A stretch of 64,000 nt of DNA from contig BCHH01000005.1 of NCBI GenBank assembly GCA_001599595.1, positions 1,247,552 to 1,311,551 of the forward strand. Direction: 5' to 3'. The position numbers and the translations under genes were made by a program. This DNA is from Beverwykella pulmonaria (lineage: Eukaryota > Ascomycota > Dothideomycetes > Pleosporales > Melanommataceae). The notes under the pieces were generated by a model that was not told where the DNA came from, searched no databases, and saw nothing but the letters and a program-made list of their open reading frames with translations. Numbering within the stretch: the stretch's first letter is position 1; each line of letters starts with the position of its first letter. Below are positions 18,581 through 29,810 of this stretch, piece after piece.

Positions 18581-20236
18581 CTACTCCTCTTCACTCTCCT
18601 CACTGCTATCACCCCCCGCCAACCCTTCCATCATCTCTTTATACAACGGATCCTCCTCATCCTCTTCCATGATCCCACCAACACTCATTGTCCTCGCCGA
18701 CGTACTCATCTGCGCCGGCGGGCCAATATCCATAGGCTCTACATCACCATCCCTCTCGCGCCTCGGCTGCTCTTCGGCCTCTTCGTCGTCCTCGGCGTAC
18801 CCATCCTCGTCGTCCTCTTCACTTCCACCTCCTATATCCCCAAAATCCAACTCGTCGGCCTCTACACCGCCGCCAAAAGCACGCGGATTCGGACTCCCCT
18901 CGACGCTATTCGCCGCGCTGGCAAGACTAATTGGGCCGCGCGCCGGATCAGGGCTTTTGAGGTACCCCAGCCCTCCTAGTCCTAGGGTCTGGCCCAGGCC
19001 AAGGGATGCGAGAGCGGTGCGCGGTTTCGGAGGACGGGCGTCAGGCACTTCGATTTCGAGACCGCCGCCGGCGTCTGAGTCTTCTTCATCATCATCATTA
19101 TCATTATCATCGTGGGGTGGGGAATTTTGGATAGGAGACGGCGAGCGTTGGATGGGACGTGCGGGGGATGACGTCGCGGAGCCTTCGGCGTCGAGGTCCG
19201 AGTCGTCGGATGAATGGACGATTTCTGCGGATTTGATCTTTGCGGATGCCGAAGTAGGCGCGGGTTTTGCTGCCTTCTTTGGCCCTTTGGCGGCGGAGTT
19301 TGTGTTGGGTTTGGGATGCGTGGATGCGCGGCGGTCGAGACGTACTGTTGGTGTTGACTGCTGTTTCTTCGTTGTGCTGCTCGGTTCCTTGGACTGCATA
19401 GGGTCGGCTTCGGCCTCCTTTCTCTTCCGTTTTGGTGGCTGGGCCGCTGCTTTGGGCTTCGGTTTGGGTTTAAGAGATGAGGTGGTGCTGCTAGCAACAG
19501 GTTTCTTTGCCGCAGCAGTCATAAGGGGTGTGTTCATCGCGCTGCTCGTCCCCGTCCTATAATCCGGGCTACTAGCCATATACTCGCTCTCATTCCCCTT
19601 TCCTCCACCCACTCCTCCTAGGAAATGCCGGAAGTCATACGGATTATCCGGATCCGGATCATCGTTCTCATTATCACCATTGGCGCCTGTGTCGAAAAGG
19701 TCTTCGTCTGCTGTGTCTTGGCTTGCATCGTTCTTTTGTTTGCGTGGATAGATGTGCGGGTACTTGTCGCTCGGTACCTCGACGCCGTTTTTCGAGGCGA
19801 GGTTGAAAGTGTATGTCGCGGAGAGGGGTTCGAGGGTGGCTTTTTGGGACGAGGGGTCGAAGATGAGGACGTATGAGGACTTTGCGGGTGCAGTTTTGGT
19901 GCCGGTGAAGCGGAATACGTCACCCTTATCCTCGGTTCCTGTATTCTTGTCCGAGAGTTTGAGGTTGTATTGGTTCGCAGATGTTGAGGTGATGGTTGTG
20001 TTGCGTGTAGAGGTTGTTTGGGCGGGTTTGTGATTGTCTAGTTCGGTATCATTGTTAGTCAGCTCTTCAGAGAAGAAAGCGCAGATGGGGAGCTCAAAAG
20101 GAGATGTACATTTCACACCACTATACCCCCCTCCATCACCGTCACCTTCTTTCTTTGCTATCCGATCGCTAATGTGTAAGCTGAAGTGTGCTTTCTTATG
20201 GGGGTCGACGCGGCCTTCCACCATTGGGGAGGCCAT
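18581..20236 (-). CDS. EAF-type RNA polymerase II transcription elongation factor
   Basis: Exon 1 is 20236-20110 and exon 2 is 20037-18581, with a 72-nt intron; 527 aa. The N-terminal ~150 residues resemble the EAF (ELL-associated factor) N-terminal domain: a basic start, SGVKYNHKPAQTTSTRN across the splice junction, then SSYVLIFDPSSQKATLEPLS. The rest is low-complexity, with alternating acidic, Ser-rich and Lys/Pro-rich stretches and a very acidic C-terminus. EAF proteins support Pol II elongation together with ELL. The intron is a multiple of three and has no stop, so the unspliced message would encode 24 extra residues; splicing is preferred because it restores YNHKP. Lies convergent to uS2. 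Confidence 0.75.
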   Translation of the reverse strand: MASPMVEGRVDPHKKAHFSLHISDRIAKKEGDGDGGGYSGVKCTSPFELPICAFFSEELTNNDTELDNHKPAQTTSTRNTTITSTSANQYNLKLSDKNTGTEDKGDVFRFTGTKTAPAKSSYVLIFDPSSQKATLEPLSATYTFNLASKNGVEVPSDKYPHIYPRKQKNDASQDTADEDLFDTGANGDNENDDPDPDNPYDFRHFLGGVGGGKGNESEYMASSPDYRTGTSSAMNTPLMTAAAKKPVASSTTSSLKPKPKPKAAAQPPKRKRKEAEADPMQSKEPSSTTKKQQSTPTVRLDRRASTHPKPNTNSAAKGPKKAAKPAPTSASAKIKSAEIVHSSDDSDLDAEGSATSSPARPIQRSPSPIQNSPPHDDNDNDDDEEDSDAGGGLEIEVPDARPPKPRTALASLGLGQTLGLGGLGYLKSPDPARGPISLASAANSVEGSPNPRAFGGGVEADELDFGDIGGGSEEDDEDGYAEDDEEAEEQPRRERDGDVEPMDIGPPAQMSTSARTMSVGGIMEEDEEDPLYKEMMEGLAGGDSSEESEEE

Positions 20237-22564
20237 GGCTTCTTGGGCTTAGTGCTGTCGGTGTGGCAGAACGGTTGTGAATAAGGGTGAGAAAGAGGAT
20301 ATATCGGCTGGTGAAAGGTACGGTTGAAAAGCGGAGGGTAGTCTGTTGGAGCTTTGGAGACGTTTGAACCGGAGACGGCTGGATGATCCGAAGCCTAACC
20401 AGGCTTAGCCTAATGTAAGGATCTACCCGTTTCAATCCCGCCCAAATGGGCTATATTTAGCGTCCACTCACCCACGCCAACAGAAACTACCGGTACTCCT
20501 CTTCATGACGGATATGGTAGTTAAGTCGCAATGTTCGCTAAGGATGCCGCTTCGTGGCTGGACACCGTTCCATGGTAGCTGGGTCATGATTCCTACCTAC
20601 CGCTTCGCTGCTGCACTTTTACCACAAACATTGCACTGTTACCATCCCAAAACCGCCATTTTGTACACAGAAAAAGCGCAACCCAGACCTCCTCCAAGCC
20701 CATACTTATCACCAATTCTTCTCCTCCCGTTGAATTCATTGCCGAGTAGCGTCATAGAAAGGAAAGAATCTTACGGTTCGTGGGAGAGTCGAGCCATATT
20801 TATGAAGACTTTGTCTGGCAAAATAGAAAGTTCGGTTCGATTTCCAACGGACCGAAGAAGTGACTGCCTTTCTATTGGTGATTCTCTTCACAAAACTGGA
20901 TGGAAGCTACACTAGTCGAACCCGTCTACTGCTAGTCCAATCCGTACCAAATCATATTGACGAAACCATAGGAATCGACGACCCAGTTGTCACTGATAGA
21001 ACTGCAGTATTTCCTCAATCATATATCCCTAGTTCACCAAGTCATGAGTATACACAATGCGAACGATGTTTGTCTAATACACATTCCAGTGAGACGGAAC
21101 CCCTGTATCATAGCCTGCCTGGCTCAGGATGATCTTGTCTGATCTCCATTGAGCCTGGAGCACCTTCTGCTCTAATCATCTATAAAATAAGATGTTTCGA
21201 AGATGGCAGGCCGCTACGAATGTCTACCCTATTGCTGGGAGGGGAAACTCCAGTATCAGGCCGCCTTATCTGATTTCAGCTATCGGGTCTGCAGTTCCTA
21301 TTCAACCATATTTCTGCCATGCGCTGCGAAGAATAAGCGATGGTGGAGTTGCTAAAACATTATAGGCCGATGCGCTATGGCATGTATGCAGTCTTATCCC
21401 ATGCGGTCCCTTATGCGCTAACACGTAATCAGTATCAATCAGTCCAATCTTGATGAGAGGAGCATACGAATTGCCATGATGCCGTTGATTTATAGCCGAT
21501 CAGTAAGGACAATCATTTGGCTTGGCGAAAACCGAGAGGATAGATATTCACGCTGCCCTAGATCTAATTTGCGACATTGTCAGTCAATAGGACGAAAGCG
21601 CTAACTCAACATACATATCAAGTGACTGGAGACAACTTTTATACAAAACGCAATTCCGTTCCAACATTGTCCGAAATCTTCCGAAATCAATTTCAAATCT
21701 AGAAATTCTTCGACTCCAGCTGGTTCTGCGGATGGTGGAATGATACAAGAAGTCGTCCAATCGCCAGCTGCCATTTTCTTTGCAGTGACCACCATTGCGT
21801 GGTGCTGAGTTGGTCTCGATGCTACGATCATTCGAATTACCTTCAAATTTACTCATTATGGGGTTACAGAAAAGTCGCCGAGGAGTTATTTGCACCTTTC
21901 ACAAACGAGTATATACTCGTTTACTAACCTACAACATACATGAAGTCCCTCCTCCCACGTTAGATTACCTCGCGAATAATCAAACTGTACGTCGGCCTTG
22001 CCCGAAATAAACCCCTCGCACGTGCAACATTGAAACCTAAACCCACCATCCATCCATCCATTTCATCTCTCGTTCCCGTATCTTTTCCCCGCTTTATCTC
22101 CCTTGACATTATTTGCAGATCTTCGAAAATCTCCCATCCAACCAACCATTTATCACGCACCGAAACGAGGCTAGTCATATTCGGCATTCAACCCTGCGAT
22201 TTAAAAGTCCGTCTCACGATACGATACGGCGGAAGCACTACGGTGTTATTCAGCATCAGCATCATCCAGTTCCGTTGTGTGTACTACACAATGTCTGAAA
22301 CTTGCTGTAGTGGGAAGTGGGTGCGTAGGAGAGATGTGGAGATTTGGTGGCATTCAGGTTTAGGTATATGTCTACTATTTCCCATCGTCGGAGGATTCAA
22401 CCTGCTCACAATACGTGGCTATCCTTTCGTTCTTTTCGTCTTTTCTGATTATTTTCAAATCTTTAGAGCCTTGACGGCGTCCATTCATTTTGTCACATTC
22501 GTTACGTCTTTCCCAATTCGATAGAAAGCCACGACGTTTCTACTCCCTTCAAAATACACCTATC
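20237..22564. other. Intergenic, no gene supported
   Basis: 2.3 kb with only short scattered frames. It contains the upstream regions of the EAF gene and of the AA14 gene. No repeat or RNA gene recognised. Confidence 0.45.
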
Positions 22565-23793
22565 ATGATCCGCACCACCTCCCTTGCCCTCGCGCTCGCG
22601 CTCGCGACGTCCATCTCCGCACACACCGCTGCCTTCGCTCCTGGCATGTATTGTCGCGGCGGCAATGTTTCCACTATAGACGACCAAAACACAAATTTGG
22701 TTGTCAACCCGCTCTATGATTTGGCCAAAGAAGACTGGTGGTTCCAGCACGACCGGGGCTGCGACGCCGTGGCCCCGGCAGCTGGGGACGTGTTATCGAT
22801 CCCGGCTAACGGCGAATTCACCGTTGAGCTCGCGCATAATCGCGCTTTTACGACGCTGAGTTATGGTGGGAGCCAAGTGTCCGACTGGCCGGATGGCGGC
22901 GACCATCCCGAGGACTGGGACGCTGGCGTGAATGCGGATGGGAGTGTGAAATGTTTAGAGGACGGCGCGATGCATACCACGAACCAGAGTACGCAGGGAG
23001 CGACGGCTTGGGCGATTGCTTATGAGAACGAGATTGGGAGGGTGACGATGGAGAACTTGGTTGTGTTTTCGACGCTGGATCATTCGCCCTGGAAACGGCT
23101 GGCGACGTATAAAGTGCCGGATTTGAGGCAGTGTCCTGAGGGTGGGTGTACGTGTGCGTGGCTGTGGATTCCGAACGGCTGTGGACAGCCGAATATGTAG
23201 GTTTTCCCTTTATCCATTCTCTCCTGGCTCTATCAGTACGCTCAAAGCTAATTCAAAACTCACACAGGTACATGCAAGGCTTCAAATGCAACGTAACAAA
23301 CGCCTCGCCCTCGGCGGCTCCCCTCGCAAAAGCACAAGTGCCCGTGTACTGCGCCGACGACGGTTCGAAATGCGTCAAAGGCGCAAAGCAGATGCTGGCC
23401 TGGAATCAGAAGACGGGAAATAACATCCAGACGCCGGGCGGTGCTACCCCAAATTACAACAGGAAGTGTGGGTGGGAGGAGGGCGCGCAGACGGACATCT
23501 TCGAGGGCGTGGCGGCCCCTACTCAGCGTGTTAATTCGACGGTTTTGCCGATGGCGACTGCAACGGCACACGCAACGACGGCAATCCCTACTTCTGAGGC
23601 GTTGGTTGAGGCGTCTGCCACGCTGGCGACGAGCGCCTCTTCGTTGGTGGCGGTTATCGTGAACGAAATCTCAACAACGCCTGCTGCACTTTCCACGGCT
23701 GCACCTGTGCAGACCAGAATCGCGAGGCCATGGAGACCGCATCGACACCACTGGCGCATCCGGCCGAGCGCGAGTGCTGCTGCCATGCCGTAG
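22565..23793 (+). CDS. AA14-type lytic polysaccharide monooxygenase
   Basis: Exons 22565-23196 and 23268-23793; 385 aa. The signal peptide should be cut after SISA so that His20 becomes the N-terminal copper-binding (histidine-brace) residue, in HTAAFAPGMYC. Family features in order: KEDWWFQHDRGCD, a second His in MHTTNQST, AWAIAYENEIG, CTCAWLWIPNGCGQ, YMQGFKCNVTN, GAKQMLAWNQKTGNN and GAQTDIFEG. AA14 enzymes are copper-dependent and have been reported to act on xylan bound to cellulose, though their activity is debated. After the domain comes an Ala/Ser/Thr-rich tail and an unusual Arg/His/Pro-rich end (RPWRPHRHHWRIRPS). No GPI signal is evident. Confidence 0.8.
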
Positions 23794-25211
23794 TTGCCCG
23801 CTTGTTGAGAGATCTAGCTGCCATATTTACGTCTTTGCGCTTTCTTTCCCAACTCTTACTTTCTTCATACTGCACATACTTTTACTTTCACATACATATA
23901 AAAATAAATATCCTTCCTTTTGATCTGGAATGTCTCTTTTGGTTATATACCGACACGAGCCCGTACTTAAGCGGCGGCAAATGAGGCCTCTCTGCAATTT
24001 ATATGCATGGGGATGGTTGCAGTAGTTATCATGCTCGATTTTGATCATCATTGAGGTTAGCGTTTCCGCATGCGGCGGCTAGGCTAGATGCGGCCTAAAT
24101 ATCGCTCCGCGCGGGATATCAAACATGATTTTGGAGTGGGAATGTTTTGGGTGTTGCGATGTATGAGCGATGGCCGTTGTGTTTCCTAGACGGGAATATG
24201 GGCAAGTGGAATTTTCATCATGGAAGCAGGCATGAGATACCAGGACGCAGGAAGGGGCTTGTGGTTCGAATTGTATTGTCTTGTACGTTATTCCTGCGTC
24301 CCCATTTATTGAACGTCTATCAAGCGTCATCGATGGTAATTTGCGAGTAGCCTCTTATCAACATACATATTACTTGTGTTTCAGAAGATGGCAAGAGGTA
24401 GTGGTCCTTCCCGCTGTGCTTATGCGACGGTAAATGAGGCTCACGGTGATACGCCCGAGGTCAGCCGTTGTGTGTGATGTCGGTGTTCGATTGACGTGTT
24501 TCATGGCATAAGATCGGACTCCTGACCTGACTGCGTTCCATCGCTAAATAACATTGCTAGTGGTCCTGCCATATCAATGTTGTTTTTGGTGTTTTGAGAG
24601 CAGGAAGCCGCGGAATAAGGAGAGCCAATGGAGAAGACACACACACCCATCGTGGCTTCGAGCTTGCATGATGCTGTGGCGGAGAGCGAGGCGAGCCAGT
24701 CGCCCACAGACCATGTTTCACGCCAGGCGTTGGAACCGATGCGGCACGATATGTGCGATCTGCCAATCACACGCCCGCAATCCCAGCCACGGGATTCGTA
24801 GCTTATCTGCAAATCTGCGAAATCCTGTTGTTTTCCTCCCAGCAAACGAAACCATGATGCGCTTGCAAGGTCGACGTGCATCCCCAGTGGAGCCCCTCTC
24901 GGCTCCACCACCTCCTTTCCTTGCTTGTCCCCGACTTGATCTTCCTGCTCCCTTTCCTCCCCCTCCTCATTAGGCCTCCGGTGCAGAGCACCGACATTCA
25001 CTCGTTGTTCCTTCCCGATTCAATGCCCGCGAGCCGGACAGCACATCCAACAGCACCCTATCCAGGCGGGCCCCCCCTTGGCTCTCTCCTACCAAGCTAC
25101 GCCCTCGATTAAAAGCCAATTGTTCGGATCTGGACTCGCACGCTCGCTACCTCACCGCTATCCATTCACAACTCGCTCCCGTCAGTGTCTTTCCCCCACC
25201 GTCTCTTCCCA
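23794..25211. other. Intergenic, no gene supported
   Basis: A 166-codon minus-strand frame (24500-25001) has no domain and biased composition and is not accepted. The last 200 bp before the GH72 ATG are CT-rich, as in many fungal leaders. Confidence 0.45.
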
Positions 25212-26618
25212 ATGCGCACCGCCCTCTTCACCAGCGCCCTTGCTGGGCTCGCCACCGTCGGCAGCGCAATCCCCACCATCTCCATCAAGGGCTCCAAGTT
25301 CTTCACCAGCGATGGCGACCAATTCTTCGTCAAAGGTATACCATTCCCCTCGTCCTTCTCCCTGCCGCCACTGATCATGGAAAAGGAATTGCCTACCAGC
25401 TCGTCCCTGAAGACCCCCTCATCGACGGCGTGCAATGCGCCCTCGACGCCGCCCTCATGAAGACCATCGGCACAAACTCCATCCGCGTCTACCACGTCGA
25501 TTCGTCCGCCGACCACAAAGCGTGCATGAAGACGTTTGAAGATGCAGGCATCTACCTGTGGCTAGATCTAGACACTTTCACCACCCAAATCGAGCAGAAT
25601 AGCGCCCACTGGAATGCCTCGCAGCGGGATGCGTTCGGGGCCGTCTTGGACGAGTTCCAGCAGTACGATAATCTGGCGGGGTTCTTTGTGGGCAATGAGG
25701 TGCTCACCACTGGTATGTCTTCCTTTGGCTCCGATTTTGGCCACCCATGGAACCGAGACTAATATATGAATGCCAGCCAACGGTTCCGTCGCAGCACCCT
25801 ACGTCAAAGCCGCCGCCCGCGACATGAAGGCCTACCGTGACAGCAAAAACTACCGCAAGATCCCCATCGGGTACTCGGCCGCCGACATTTCGGACCTCCG
25901 GCCCACGCTCCAAAACTACCTCTCGTGCGGATCCAACACCTCCGAGTCCATCGACTTCTACGCGCTCAACGCCTACGAATGGTGCGGCGATGTCAACTTC
26001 CAGACCTCGGGCTACGAAATCCTCACCAATCAGATTCTCACCTACAACGTGCCCATTTTCTTCTCCGAAACCGGTTGTCAGACAATCCGCCCGCGCAAGT
26101 TCGAGGATCAGACTGCCATTTTCGGAAGCCAGATGACGCCGTACTGGTCTGGCAGCATTATCTACGAGTGGATCCAGGAGGCGAATAACTACGGCATTAT
26201 CAAGTACGGCGACAAGGTCGATCCATCGAGTGCAGGTGCCCCGCCGGACGGGTATCCCAGGAGCGGAAAGCCCATCCCAATGCAACCCGAGTTCGGCTAT
26301 TTGAGTGAAGTCTGGAAAGCGGTGGCCCCGTCGGGCGTCAAGGAGAGCGCGTATAAACCTACTCTTACGCCGCCGCCGTGCCCCGCGGCTACCGCAAATG
26401 TGTGGGATGTTAATGGGAGTGCAGCTTTGCCGACGCTGGGTCAGACATATGAGGCGCAGGTGAGTAATGCACCGACTGGCGCCAGCGGGTCGGCATCGAC
26501 GGCGACGGGCGCCAGCGCGAGTCCCACTGGCGCCGCGCCGGGGAGTCCGGGGCGGGAGCTGAGAGGTATGGGTGTTGGGCTTGTGGGCGTGCTGGTGGGG
26601 TTCTTTTGGTGGATGTAA
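25212..26618 (+). CDS. GH72 beta-1,3-glucanosyltransferase, GPI-anchored
   Basis: Exons 25212-25335, 25386-25712 and 25777-26618; 430 aa. Signal peptide (MRTALFTSALAGLATVGSAI), then the GH72 domain with GIAYQLVPEDPLIDG, TNSIRVYHVD, the acid/base Glu in FVGNEVLTTG, and the nucleophile Glu in IFFSETGCQ. A Ser/Ala/Gly-rich linker ends in a hydrophobic tail (GVGLVGVLVGFFWWM) that fits a GPI-attachment signal. These Gas/Gel enzymes lengthen and branch wall beta-1,3-glucan at the outer plasma membrane. No CBM43 (X8) module is present, as in the shorter subfamily. Introns are 50 and 64 nt. Confidence 0.93.
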
Positions 26619-26768
26619 ATGATGTAATGTTATGAGCAGTATGAGGGGCAATGTGGTGTGACGGAGTTTGAAAGGGAGTGATGAGGGGTCGTGTTATTGG
26701 TGGGTTGGTTGGTACATATACCCTTTTTTTTTTCTTTTTTTCTACTCATCGAGGGCGTGTAGCTTGGA

Positions 26769-26792
26769 TGCATAGCATAGCATAGCATAGCG
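26769..26792 (+). repeat. (ATAGC)n microsatellite
   Basis: Four to five tandem copies of a 5-base unit (CATAG), downstream of the GH72 gene. Confidence 0.8.
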
Positions 26793-27302
26793 ATACATGA
26801 GGGTATTTGAGCACGGTGGGATAATCGAGCACGCAAATACGACACTGGTTTGTACAAAATATAGTAGTTACAGGTGTGATATTTCTTCTATCGATAGAAA
26901 TGTACATTTATATTTGTATACAAATATGAAATAGGGATAGAAATATGAATGTGTGCTGCCGAGATCGACGTGCCAAGTTACGAGGTGGAAGAGAACATGC
27001 AGACGCCGTGGTTCAGGGGAAGGAAATAAAAGTGCCATAGAGGGAATTTCCAATGTGTCCGCTAAGCCGAGGTTGAGGTTAGAGACCAGTATCCGGTAAA
27101 GATTAGGAGAGAGAAAACGCGGCGTTGAGATGCGGCGAAATACAGCCTCGAGAGGATGGAAGGATGGAGTGGGTTAGTCGCATGTCCAAGGTCGGATGGG
27201 ATTCATGTTGGTGCGATGGTGAGTTATCCGGGGCTGGGGTTTTTTGGGGGTTGGGAGGGACCAAGGGAGGGAATGCAGAAAAGGACAGGAGAGAGGAAGA
27301 AT

Positions 27303-27366
27303 GGTTTTAGGGTATGAATGGATTTATGGTATGAATAGTTTTAGGGTATGAATGGTCTCAGGGTAT
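27303..27366 (+). repeat. Short imperfect tandem repeat, ~19-bp unit
   Basis: Three diverged copies of a unit containing TTAGGGTATGAATGG. It contains TTAGGG but not in a head-to-tail telomeric array. Confidence 0.6.
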
Positions 27367-29279
27367 TCAGATTGGGAGTAATGGAGAAAGGCAGCAAAAG
27401 AAAAGAAAAGAGAGTAGGGACAATGGAGGAGAGGTAGAACGCGTGGGAGAACGGAAAAGGGAGGGGAGAAAGGGAGAGCGGGAGAGAATGTAAGTGAGGG
27501 AGTGGGGGATGTCGATGAGGTCAGACCTGTGGTCATACATATAACGAGAACATGCGAGTTATAAATACGCGATGGAGAACAGGGGTGCGGTGGGGTCACG
27601 TGGTGGTGCCATGACGCCACGATCCAACGGCCTCTTTGCCTCAGCGGGTTTTTTGATACAATAGGCCTATGGGATGTAGAAGGTGAAGCCTAGATTTACC
27701 TAGACCCGAGTCTGGATCTGACGTGAATGCGGAAGTGGCGTGGTTATACGGTAGTATATGTACAGTATTGGGTTGGCTGCGTTGTTCAGAAAATATTTTC
27801 ACCTCGGTCGTGGAGAGACCGGAGACAGTTCGGACCGGAGATAGAAGTGTCAAGGCGATGATTCGGATTGGGTAGCATGCTTTACAATATTGCTATAGTC
27901 GTGGACGCGGAAGCAATGTTTTGCACTGCTTAGAGTGTTTCGACGACATGCCGAGTTAGGTGAATCACGGATTACACACTCTTCTGCTGGGCAGAATTGC
28001 GAGTGACACATGAGCCTTCTTGTTGCCCACTGATGTAGATATAGCACGAGAGCACTAAGTTCAATATTGCTTTACGCTATTCTTCGATATTCGTCCTTAG
28101 CATATATGCGTAGGCAAAAGTCATGGCTACTCCATAGTTAGAAGTAGCGGGCGTGGCATTCAGGACTTGGATCTTAGCGACGGTATGAAAACGTGGCATA
28201 CGTCGTAGTGACTACCATCACTAATGAAGAGGTAGGTGAGGATGTCTGTGTTGCGGTTTGTCAAGGAGCCGGACAAGAGTAGTGAAGGCGTACACTGCTC
28301 GCATCTTACTCCTCTCCTATTCCCAATGTTGATTTAGCTCAAACCAGTAGTCGTGCATTTGGAATTGAAATCGGACGAGCGGAAGTGTGACTTGTCCTGC
28401 TTGAGAAGATTTGTTGAAAATATGTGTATTCAGAGAAAGTGTAGGGCCAGTAGGGAACATGAGCCTCGTAATGCAATGCCGAGATGCTATTCCGCACATG
28501 TATGCATGAACATCCAGGTATTTGGCGTAAGGAGAACGTATGGATGGTACATACCGTCCTTGCCAAGGCGCCTTGTCCGGAGGGCTTATATTAGCCTAAT
28601 ATATTACCTTCGTTCCGGATCCATGGCTCGTTTTTCTTGGGCACTTTGTGAGTCTCATAACTTGCATTGGGTGTTCTATACTTAGATTCGGCAAGGTAGG
28701 AAACTAGTGATTGCAATAAGAGAGAACGTGGAAACTTAATATATATTGAACAGACACCCCTCGTTAATAAAGTCGTCATATCCACAACATGGAGATACGA
28801 GAATCTGGCTCCCAGTTACCGGAACGGGAACAGGGTAGGCGCAAACGGGGATTGGGGTGAGTTGCCGATCTTTGCAGCCGCAGTGTTGTGCGTTGTTCTA
28901 AGCAGTCGTGGACTGCTGAATTCATATGGGACAATATCGGGGAGAGCGAGTGCGAGGAGAGTTTCCAAATCCAGGGAACCGGAAGCTGAATACGGAGTGG
29001 TGAAGCTGAAACGAGGCTGTAGAGTCGGGCTGCCGGTAGGTTGAGATGAGGATATATAGGAGCGCGATTCTGGTCGTTGCTTCTAGGTCATAGGAAACGT
29101 CTGCGAAGCTCAAACCCCAACTTACGCGATACGTAGCATTGTAACACTGTATTGTGTCAGCGTTATTTCTTGCCAAATTGTATCTTACCGGTTGAAAGTC
29201 TTCCGTCCATCCGTTCATCTATCTGCGTATCCTCAACACCTCACCACCAACATCCAACATCCAACATCCAACACCCAGG

Positions 29280-29810
29280 ATGCGCCTCTCAACTCTCACT
29301 CTCACCGCTATCACCTTCCTTACAACATACGCCTCCACAACCGCGTTATCACCGGCCCACGCTCTTCAACCACGCTCCGACCCAGGTGGCCCCTGCGACG
29401 ATGACTCCGGATGTTATGGAGGCGCAAATTGTTGCTTTGTAAGTCAACGAGTTTCCTACAAATACGTCAGAAACTTGATCAAGACAGGAATGATGAAAAC
29501 AAAACTCTCCTGCACTCCGAAGAACTGCACTGACTTCATATCCCCCAACTCTTAGAACATCTGCACATTAGGCAGTTGTACTGGACCACCCGGACAGGAG
29601 GGCGGACCCTGCGCCAAGGACAAGGACTGTAAAGGGGGAGCCATATGCTGCAATCTGGTATGCAAATTGGGAAGTTGTCGGATGGATGGGTCCTGCGATG
29701 CGGATAACGATTGTTATGGGTGGTGCCATAATAACAGCAGCGGCAAGTGTTGTATTAAGAAGGGAAAGAAAGAAGGCCTGTGCAACTGTGTTGGGCCTTG
29801 CACATGGTAG
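29280..29810 (+). CDS. Small cysteine-rich secreted protein with three internal repeats
   Basis: Exons 29280-29438 and 29556-29810 with a 117-nt intron; 137 aa. A signal peptide occupies about residues 1-23. The mature part has three related units: GPCDDDSGCYGGANCC..CTLGSC, GPCAKDKDCKGGAICC..CKLGSC and GSCDADNDCYG..GKCC..CNCVGPC. The spacing C-x5-C-x5-CC-x3-C-x4-C suggests a repeated disulfide knot. I know no named domain for certain. Secreted, short, Cys-rich and in a gene-poor stretch, it is a reasonable effector or antimicrobial candidate, but that is inference. The intron lies between unit one's CCF and NICTLGSC, so splicing completes the first unit. CATCCAA tandem copies (29249-29272) lie in its leader. 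Confidence 0.75.

Larger units (their letters stand above)
26619..29279. other. Intergenic, no gene supported
   Basis: 2.66 kb holding the GH72 3' UTR, two small tandem repeats (annotated separately), a purine-rich stretch near 27.1-27.5 kb, and the promoter of the cysteine-rich gene. No convincing coding sequence on either strand. Confidence 0.45.

Noticed and set aside
24500..25001. 166-codon minus-strand frame
   Set aside because: No domain, no start context, overlaps the CT-rich leader region of GH72.
27303..27366. TTAGGG-containing repeat as an internal telomere tract
   Set aside because: Units are ~19 bp and do not repeat TTAGGG head to tail.
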